Shown piece after piece: positions 1 through 5,718 of a DNA stretch of 48,981 nucleotides. The notes beneath the pieces were generated by a model. That model was given only the letters and a program-made list of their open reading frames with translations. It was not told the origin of the DNA and made no database searches. The DNA is from a virus. Each line of letters opens with the position of its first letter. The first letter of the stretch is position 1. The translations under genes and the position numbers were made by a program. The stretch is taken from the IMG/VR virus record IMGVR_UViG_3300024344_000026, positions 1 through 48,981 of that record; one strand, written 5' to 3'.

Positions 1-110
1 TTTAATTGTTGGCTTTAATACATTGCTAAAAGAAAGAAAACATTGTATTATCACCGCTTATATCTCGAGGTATGTCTTTTGTTTATTAAAAGTTCCCGAA
101 AAAAATGTTA

Positions 111-139
111 TTGACAACATATTAATAAACATGTATAAT
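111..139 (+). promoter_or_regulatory. Sigma-70 promoter for the methyltransferase
   Basis: Perfect -35 box TTGACA (111-116), 17-base spacer and perfect -10 box TATAAT (134-139). Transcription should start near 146, giving a short leader that contains the ribosome site AAAGGA before the ATG at 164. This is the strongest host-type promoter in the window and marks the methyltransferase as an early gene. Confidence 0.85.
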
Positions 140-163
140 TATAAAATTAATTAAAGGAATTAC

Positions 164-1135
164 ATGATAAAACAATATACAATGGCAGATTTATTTTGTG
201 GGATAGGCGGAATAAGAATGGGATTTGAAAATACAGGTAAATTCAAAACTACCTTTGCTTGTGATTTCGATAAACAAGCATGTGAAACTTATGCTTCAAA
301 TTTTCATTGTGAATCACCGTTTGGTGATATAACAAAATTAAAAACAAACAATATTCCTGATGTTGATATAATAACTGCTGGTTTCCCATGCCAAGCATTT
401 TCGTTATTAGGAAAAAAGAAAGGATTTAATGATACAAGAGGCACATTATTTTTTGATGTAGCTAGAATTATAGATGAAAAACGTCCAAAAGTTGTATTAT
501 TAGAGAATGTTAATAATATTAAATCACATGATGACGGTAATACATTTAAGCGAATTTGTGAAGTATTGACTAACGATTTAAAATATCATGTATCATATCA
601 AACATTAAAAGCATCTGATTTTAGAATACCACAATCAAGAAGTCGTATTTTCATGGTATGTTTTAGAGACCCCAGTGCATTTTCATTTCCGTTACCACAA
701 AAATTAAACACTACTATACAAGATTTGTTGGAAAACAATGTAAATCCCCAATATTATTTAACTACAAAAGCATGGGATGGTTTAAAACGACATAAACAAA
801 TTCAACATGACAAAGGAAATACATTCGGATATAATATTATAAACCCTCAAACAGATATAGCCTCCACTTTAACAGTTTCCAATTATGGTCGTGAACATAA
901 TTTATTAGTAGACAAAAGCATCAAGCAAATATTAAATGTTGTTTCATTAGATAAAGACATTAACAGTGATTATATTAGATATTTAACTAAACGAGAATAT
1001 GCTCGTTTGCAAGGTTTCCCAGATTCATACCATCTTCCAGAAGCCCGATCATCTGCATATAAGCAGATAGGAAATTCTGTTGCAGTTCCAGTAATCACCG
1101 CATTAGCGAATAGTATAGTGAATGCTTTAAATTAA
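164..1135 (+). CDS. DNA (cytosine-5) methyltransferase
   Basis: Transfers a methyl group from S-adenosylmethionine to carbon 5 of cytosine in a specific DNA sequence. All core motifs are visible: FCGIGG near residues 11-16 (cofactor binding), GFPCQAFS with catalytic Cys76, ENV at 114-116, QSRSR at 157-161, and the C-terminal QIGNSVAVP motif. The 323-residue length suits a monospecific Dcm-type enzyme with a short target-recognition region between motifs VIII and IX. The start is fixed by AAAGGA six bases upstream and the consensus promoter at 111-139. No restriction endonuclease gene is recognisable beside it, so it probably acts as a solitary anti-restriction enzyme or together with the modification genes downstream. 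The target sequence cannot be read from the protein. Confidence 0.96.
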   Translation: MIKQYTMADLFCGIGGIRMGFENTGKFKTTFACDFDKQACETYASNFHCESPFGDITKLKTNNIPDVDIITAGFPCQAFSLLGKKKGFNDTRGTLFFDVARIIDEKRPKVVLLENVNNIKSHDDGNTFKRICEVLTNDLKYHVSYQTLKASDFRIPQSRSRIFMVCFRDPSAFSFPLPQKLNTTIQDLLENNVNPQYYLTTKAWDGLKRHKQIQHDKGNTFGYNIINPQTDIASTLTVSNYGREHNLLVDKSIKQILNVVSLDKDINSDYIRYLTKREYARLQGFPDSYHLPEARSSAYKQIGNSVAVPVITALANSIVNALN

Positions 1136-1162
1136 TGCTTGACTTTTATTTATAATTGTGTA

Positions 1163-1190
1163 AAAATATAAAAATATATTTTTATATTTT
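1163..1190. repeat. 28-bp perfect A/T palindrome
   Basis: Every base from 1163 to 1190 pairs in a perfect inverted repeat made only of A and T, lying between the methyltransferase stop and the GHKL gene. A TTGACT box lies just upstream (1139-1144), so the palindrome could be an operator. It could also act as a weak terminator or be chance in AT-rich DNA. Function unknown. Confidence 0.6.
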
Positions 1191-1207
1191 AATTATGGTG
1201 AGGAAAA

Positions 1208-2017
1208 ATGAGTATACCTACTACAACTAAAGTACCTTTAAGTGCAGCAGCAGTAAAAGACAATGCAGATGATGATCAGCATAATAAAACAGCGTATGCT
1301 TGCAGAGAAGACATAGTAAATGCTAAAGAACACGGTGCTACAAAAGCAATAATTTTTCAAGTTTTATTAAAAAACAAAACATATATATTATTTGCCCATA
1401 ACGGCAATAAGTTTGCAGACGATAGTTTTTTAAATAAAGCATTAGTATATAATTCAGAATCCCCATCATCTACAGGATTTCAAGGGTCTGGAATGAAATC
1501 CTCGGCTTTTTTATTTGATCAAGACCATAATCAACTTCCTACAATAATTTTAGCATCTAAGTTATATAACGGAGGTTTCGCTATTAGAATGATTGAGCAC
1601 AAAACTCCCTCTTTTGAATACAATTTAGGAACACCAATAAAACATTGTACGGTGTTAACTGAATCTCAATTAAAAAAATGGTTTGGTAATGAATACGATG
1701 AATACAATGTATTTTATTTAAAATCTGCAAAAACTCACAAAGATGGAAAAAGATATATATCTCCTGCAATGATGGATCATTTATCTAATATAACAGCAGG
1801 TTTTGATATGACAACATTAAAAATTGAAGCATTAATTCGTGCAGGGAAATCTTCTGAATCTGATACAAAACAACTCAGTGACCAATCTAATATGAACCTA
1901 TCTAACTGGGGTAGTCAGGATAGTCGTTATATATTTAAAAGCAGAGCAGAAAAGGAAGAAGCTTTACCTATAATAAATCGTGTTGTTGAAAAAAAAAGAA
2001 ATTCAATACACTTATGA
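1208..2017 (+). CDS. GHKL (Bergerat-fold) ATPase, N-terminal part, MORC-like
   Basis: The N-terminal domain has the order of motifs expected for a GHKL ATPase: REDIVNAKEHGA near residues 33-44 (N box with helix), FAHNGNKF near 62-69 (DxG-type box) and GFQGSGMKSSAF near 91-102 (glycine-rich lid). The GSGMKS form resembles MORC/MutL-type ATPases. T4 rIIA is another phage GHKL protein, but its motif spelling differs. The frame ends at 2017 within 30 bases of an A9 run, while a +1 frame continues without interruption to 3404, so this is very likely the front part of a single protein of about 735 residues. GAGGA precedes the ATG. Prokaryotic MORC-type ATPases are known from restriction-modification loci, which fits the methyltransferase next door. 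The biological role is not established. Confidence 0.75.
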   Translation: MSIPTTTKVPLSAAAVKDNADDDQHNKTAYACREDIVNAKEHGATKAIIFQVLLKNKTYILFAHNGNKFADDSFLNKALVYNSESPSSTGFQGSGMKSSAFLFDQDHNQLPTIILASKLYNGGFAIRMIEHKTPSFEYNLGTPIKHCTVLTESQLKKWFGNEYDEYNVFYLKSAKTHKDGKRYISPAMMDHLSNITAGFDMTTLKIEALIRAGKSSESDTKQLSDQSNMNLSNWGSQDSRYIFKSRAEKEEALPIINRVVEKKRNSIHL

Positions 2018-3404
2018 AAGAGAAACTTTTAAAATTGATGTCGAAGTAACAATCAAATTATTGGCAAATTTAACAAATAAAAATGCAGGGCGTCCATATA
2101 AAATTGTTGATGGTAAAATTACTGAAAGTAATATTGATCGTGAATATAATAATCATGCTAGACTTTATATAAAATTGCCATATACACCAGATAAAAATGC
2201 AGAACGTGTAATTACTATGCCGGTACATACAAGTAATATTTTTACAAATAGAACTAATCGTACCTTAGGTTTTTTAGATTCTAAACAAAAACATATTTCC
2301 AATCCACTTAAAATTAAAGCATTTAATGAATATCTAAAAAATTCATTAAATAGTGACTTTTCCAACGTATTAGTAAAGAAACAGTCAGCATTTCTTGATA
2401 TAAGTTGTGTTGTAAGTCTCCCTACTAGGGCAATTCAAACATTTTTTTCACCAGGAAAAATAGATTCAATATTTAATGCGTATCCAAAACAATTACGCGA
2501 GATAGCATATAAAGCAATGGAAGAAATTTTCTCAAATCATTCAGATGAATATGATACAATGTTACAAAATTACAAAAATTTTTTCAAGGATATTGATACA
2601 AATAAATATGTACCGTTAATTATCGATAACGAATTTAAGGGTAAGGGTAATAATAATATAGAGAAATTGATTGCATACGACGAGACGAATACAATACCTA
2701 TAAAACATAACTGTGACGTTGATTTCGTTAAAACTATTTGTTTGCGTTATAAAAGTGATGGTGAATATTTTAACTTAACCCAAAATTTTAATAACACGAC
2801 AGATATAAATTCAGGATGTACATTAACACCAGTTAATGTGGATATGGGGCTATATAGATTAACCGTAGAAATAAGCAAATGGACACACGGTAGACGTTTT
2901 ATAATTATTAATAATAATGGTAATAATTATAAGATTGATAATATATATTTCGGAAATCCCAGAATTAATAATACTGGTACTGGCAGCAATGGTAATAGTG
3001 GCACTGGCAATGGTAATAGTGGTACTGGCAATGGTATTAAGGGTAATAATGGTAATAGCAAGTCGGTAGAATATCATAAACCATTAGGTGAAAATGAAAT
3101 ATACGGAATAATAGAAGGTAATATGTTGATTTTAAACAGGGATCATCCTAAAATTTTTAAAATTATAGTAAATAACGATTCTATTCAAAGTTATGGAAGC
3201 AAGTTTCAAAAACTATATGATGATTTGGATTATTTATGTAAATTAAAATCAACCCTAACACGAGATTTTGATACAACATATAAACTTCATAGTGAAGGGA
3301 TAATGCAAGTCAAAGATACAATAGATGAAATAGATGTAATTTTAAACAGAACTATAATTGTACCTGCAATAGACAAGTTTTACAAGGACAATAAATTTGA
3401 ATAA
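1980..3404 (+). CDS. C-terminal part of the split GHKL ATPase
   Basis: This frame is +1 relative to the preceding gene and overlaps it by 38 bases. Losing one A from the A9 run at 1988-1996 would join the two into one reading frame through the sequence EKKEIQYTYE. The nominal GTG start at 1980 has no good ribosome site, which favours a frameshifted extension over a separate gene. I recognise no domain in the C-terminal part. It would contain the transducer region of the ATPase, then an Asn/Gly/Thr low-complexity linker near residues 335-362 encoded by short tandem repeats, then a charged, probably helical tail. It may be a decayed gene, a slippage-expressed gene or a sequencing error. Confidence 0.6.
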   Translation: MLLKKKEIQYTYERETFKIDVEVTIKLLANLTNKNAGRPYKIVDGKITESNIDREYNNHARLYIKLPYTPDKNAERVITMPVHTSNIFTNRTNRTLGFLDSKQKHISNPLKIKAFNEYLKNSLNSDFSNVLVKKQSAFLDISCVVSLPTRAIQTFFSPGKIDSIFNAYPKQLREIAYKAMEEIFSNHSDEYDTMLQNYKNFFKDIDTNKYVPLIIDNEFKGKGNNNIEKLIAYDETNTIPIKHNCDVDFVKTICLRYKSDGEYFNLTQNFNNTTDINSGCTLTPVNVDMGLYRLTVEISKWTHGRRFIIINNNGNNYKIDNIYFGNPRINNTGTGSNGNSGTGNGNSGTGNGIKGNNGNSKSVEYHKPLGENEIYGIIEGNMLILNRDHPKIFKIIVNNDSIQSYGSKFQKLYDDLDYLCKLKSTLTRDFDTTYKLHSEGIMQVKDTIDEIDVILNRTIIVPAIDKFYKDNKFE

Positions 3405-3410
3405 TATTAA

Positions 3411-3575
3411 CAAGGACATAGAGGATATGTTTATCAAGCTACAAATTTCATGTGGAATTAAGTGCAAAACGTACTGATTGGAAAATTAAGGGAAAAGAAA
3501 CACTTACATGGACAAACTGTAGTGGATGTGTTTAGAGGTATAAAAACCCCCAAAACAACAATAGGAGAATATTAG
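3411..3575 (+). pseudogene. Decayed C-terminal fragment of a Mom-type DNA modification gene
   Basis: Three stretches in two frames read as one Mom-family C-terminus. At 3411-3458 the peptide is QGHRGYVYQATNF followed by MWN. At 3461-3502 it is SAKRTDWKIKGKE. From about 3501 it is HLHGQTVVDVFRG and onward to the TAG at 3573-3575. The breaks fit one lost base near 3459 and one gained A near 3500. GHxGxxYQATNF is the hallmark of Mom acyltransferases, and KRTDWK..GKEHLHGQT matches my recollection of one branch of that family. The N-terminal two thirds are missing. The fragment sits between the split ATPase and the QueC-like gene, about 1 kb before an intact Mom gene of a different branch, so it is likely the relic of an exchanged modification gene. 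Confidence 0.7.
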
Positions 3576-3578
3576 AAA

Positions 3579-4172
3579 ATGACTAAAAGAATTTTAATTC
3601 CGTGGAGTGGTGGTTTAGATAGTACGGCTCTAGTAATATCGGCATATTCTCATAATATACCATTTGATACATGTTTCTTTAAAATAAACAATAATGTACA
3701 GTTACAAATTGAAGAGTTAAAAGCCAGAAAGAAAATATTAAAGTATTTGAAAAAACAACATTCAATGCAGCCACATATTTCCGACGTAATAAGTAATATT
3801 AATGCAATAAATGTGCCTTCTGATGCACAGTTATTATTACCAGCATTATTGATTGCCACATTATTAATGACTGTTAATTTAAAATTATATTCTGAAATAC
3901 AATTTGGTTATATTAAAGGTGATGATTTTTGGCATGTTAAAGAGCACTTTGAAAAAATGTTTTACTCAGGTTTTAAAATGACTAGATCAGCAGAAATCCC
4001 TAAAATAACATACCCATTTGAATGGCATAAAAAAGATCAAATAAAACGTGATTATTATAGCGGTGAATATGAAACTATTTTTAATAAAATATGGTTTTGC
4101 GAAAAACCAGAAAATAGAACACCATGTGAAAAATGCACCTCGTGTATTAGACACTATAATGAAATAAAATAA
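3579..4172 (+). CDS. QueC-like 7-cyano-7-deazaguanine synthase family protein
   Basis: QueC enzymes turn 7-carboxy-7-deazaguanine into preQ0 using ATP and ammonia, and related proteins occur in 7-deazaguanine DNA modification and in some anti-phage systems. The N-terminus carries the PP-loop ATPase motif SGGLDST (residues 10-16). The C-terminus has the family's zinc ligands Cys174, Cys183, Cys186 and Cys189 in the pattern CX8CX2CX2C followed by an arginine. At 197 residues it is shorter than typical QueC (about 220-240). AGGAG precedes the ATG. No queD, queE, folE or DpdA-like partner is seen in this window, so whether it makes preQ0 or has a divergent role is open. Its place between mom sequences supports a DNA-modification role. 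Confidence 0.75.
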   Translation: MTKRILIPWSGGLDSTALVISAYSHNIPFDTCFFKINNNVQLQIEELKARKKILKYLKKQHSMQPHISDVISNINAINVPSDAQLLLPALLIATLLMTVNLKLYSEIQFGYIKGDDFWHVKEHFEKMFYSGFKMTRSAEIPKITYPFEWHKKDQIKRDYYSGEYETIFNKIWFCEKPENRTPCEKCTSCIRHYNEIK

Positions 4173-4184
4173 GAGAAATAAATT

Positions 4185-4610
4185 ATGAAAGAATCAGTAA
4201 CAAAAGAAAATAAACAACCACACTATGTCAGTACATCTGAAGTGAATAAATTGTTATCTCAAGCTTTACGAGCTATTTGCTTAACAAGAGATTACGTAGG
4301 TGAAACGAAATTACCAGCTTTAAATGGCTGGGAGTGGTACGAAGCAGGTAAGAAACTTGCAGATCACTTAGATGATGATGTATGGTCAATTGAATTTAAA
4401 AAACGGGTAAATATAGATAAAAGTCACGAGGTAAGAAAAGCATTTAAAGTTGGTGATTGGGTTTCTTCACATGTACATCAAGGTTGTTCGGCAGTTTTCG
4501 AAGGCATATATTGTGATTATCAACCATTTAGCTATTTAGATGATTATGACTCAAAAAACTTTAAACATGCTACACCCGAGGAAATAGAAAACGCAAAAAG
4601 AATATCATAA
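4185..4610 (+). CDS. Hypothetical protein in the modification island
   Basis: This 141-residue protein is not recognised. It is mixed helical and charged, with a central tryptophan-rich segment (GWEWYEAGKKLADHL) and an acidic C-terminus, and has no signal peptide, membrane segment or cysteine cluster. It follows the QueC-like gene by 12 bases and ends 7 bases before the Mom-like gene, so the three are almost certainly co-transcribed. In phage Mu the gene before mom encodes the zinc-finger translational activator Com. This protein has no comparable cysteine motif and is larger, so position alone does not make it a Com analogue. Confidence 0.65.
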   Translation: MKESVTKENKQPHYVSTSEVNKLLSQALRAICLTRDYVGETKLPALNGWEWYEAGKKLADHLDDDVWSIEFKKRVNIDKSHEVRKAFKVGDWVSSHVHQGCSAVFEGIYCDYQPFSYLDDYDSKNFKHATPEEIENAKRIS

Positions 4611-4617
4611 TATTTAT

Positions 4618-5193
4618 ATGACACTTAAAACATGGGAAGTCCGTAGGGTTTCCCGGAAGGAAATAACTGCATTTATTGAACAGTGGCACTATTCGTCTAG
4701 TATAAACGGTTGTATAACTGATTATTGTTATGCATTATATGATGGTGATGAAATGAAAGGAGCAATGTTTTTTGGTCGTATGGCTATGGCTAACCAATGG
4801 AAAAGATTTAGTGATGATAAAACAAAGGTTATTGAATTAAGAAGGTTATGTTGTATTGATGATACACCAAAAAATACAGAAAGTTATTTTATAGGTGCCG
4901 CATTAAGAATGCTTAGAAACGAATGGGGAAAAGGCATAGTTGTTTCTTATGCTGATAAAGAATATGGACATTCTGGTATCATATATAAAGCAAGCAATTT
5001 TAAAATGGTTGGTGAAATAAACGGTGCTAATATCATTATGTGGAATGGAAAGAGATATCACGATAAAACCATAAGAACGAAATATAAAGGTGAATTAAAA
5101 CCATTTGCAAGAAAATTAAAAGATGCATTAGAAAATGGTGATGCATTTTATAAAAAAACAGCCGGTAAATACACTTTTGTATATAATTTATAA
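4618..5193 (+). CDS. Mom-like DNA adenine modification acyltransferase
   Basis: Mom of phage Mu converts adenine in DNA to N6-(1-acetamido)-adenine, shielding it from many restriction enzymes. It belongs to the GNAT acyltransferase fold. The hallmark motifs are present in order: QWHYSS at residues 22-27, FFGRMA near 51-56, IELRRL at 72-77, PKNTES at 84-89, and SYADKEYGHSGIIYKASNF at 110-128. The 191-residue length fits phage Mom homologues. No clear Shine-Dalgarno lies before the ATG (upstream sequence aatatcataatatttat), so translation may depend on the upstream gene or on a regulator. With the methyltransferase, the QueC-like gene and the mom relic it forms a DNA-modification island. Confidence 0.88.
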   Translation: MTLKTWEVRRVSRKEITAFIEQWHYSSSINGCITDYCYALYDGDEMKGAMFFGRMAMANQWKRFSDDKTKVIELRRLCCIDDTPKNTESYFIGAALRMLRNEWGKGIVVSYADKEYGHSGIIYKASNFKMVGEINGANIIMWNGKRYHDKTIRTKYKGELKPFARKLKDALENGDAFYKKTAGKYTFVYNL

Positions 5194-5209
5194 CAATAGG
5201 AGATAATTA

Positions 5210-5713
5210 ATGAACAAAGACAGAACTGAGATATGTAATATTATTAGTAAAATGCTGGATGCCCCTGACGAATCTGGCATCTATCCAACAACCATAGCTT
5301 ATACAGAATTAGAGAAATATATTGAACGTGTAAGAATGGAAGCTAGGGTCGATATATATGCAAGAATGAATGATGATAAACATGAAAAACCAATAGCTGA
5401 ACAATGCAAACTAGAAGCCACTGACCATAAAACCAACAACCTTTTAATAAACATGACAAAAGAAGAATTTTATAAAAAATATGGGGAAATAAAAGTTAAA
5501 TTTTCTTCATATAACAAATTCATATTTGCATATAGCACAATGTTAGATGATGGTTCTATTTTGACTTGTAAATATGGTGGAACCTCCTACAATATTTATA
5601 GGCATGATGTATCAATTGAATATGAAGAAATAATTGAAAATTTACAACCATATTGTGGTAGTGTATACAAAAATGGCGTAGAGATATGTCATTTTCATGA
5701 CGATATTAATTAA
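5210..5713 (+). CDS. Hypothetical protein
   Basis: A 167-residue acidic protein with a strong ribosome site (AGGAG) in the short gap after the Mom-like gene. The N-terminal half is helical and contains YTELEKYIERVRMEARVDIY near residues 27-46, reminiscent of small phage proteins of unknown function. The C-terminal half reads as beta-strand with a Tyr-rich segment. I see no catalytic motif or membrane segment. It is followed after 5 bases by the helicase gene, suggesting one early transcript from the modification genes into the helicase. Confidence 0.65.
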   Translation: MNKDRTEICNIISKMLDAPDESGIYPTTIAYTELEKYIERVRMEARVDIYARMNDDKHEKPIAEQCKLEATDHKTNNLLINMTKEEFYKKYGEIKVKFSSYNKFIFAYSTMLDDGSILTCKYGGTSYNIYRHDVSIEYEEIIENLQPYCGSVYKNGVEICHFHDDIN

Positions 5714-5718
5714 AGAAC

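Noticed and set aside
2-154. Open frame of 50 codons running from the window edge to a TAA, possibly the end of an upstream gene
   Set aside because: It overlaps the consensus promoter, has no recognisable sequence and no start in view. I see nothing else supportable in 1-110.
1139-1166. Sigma-70 promoter before the GHKL gene (TTGACT)
   Set aside because: A -35-like box is present, but no good -10 lies at 16-18 bases.
2986-3060. Short tandem repeat resembling a CRISPR or satellite
   Set aside because: It encodes an in-frame Gly/Asn/Ser/Thr linker and has no spacer structure.
1208-3404. Identification of the split GHKL gene as T4 rIIA
   Set aside because: Fused length is similar (about 735 against 725), but the motif spelling and N-terminus do not resemble rIIA and no rIIB follows. 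MORC/MutL-type is a better fit, though not proven.
3429-3479. 16-codon frame MFIKLQISCGIKCKTY
   Set aside because: It lies in a different frame over the mom relic, and the Mom-like peptides explain the region better.
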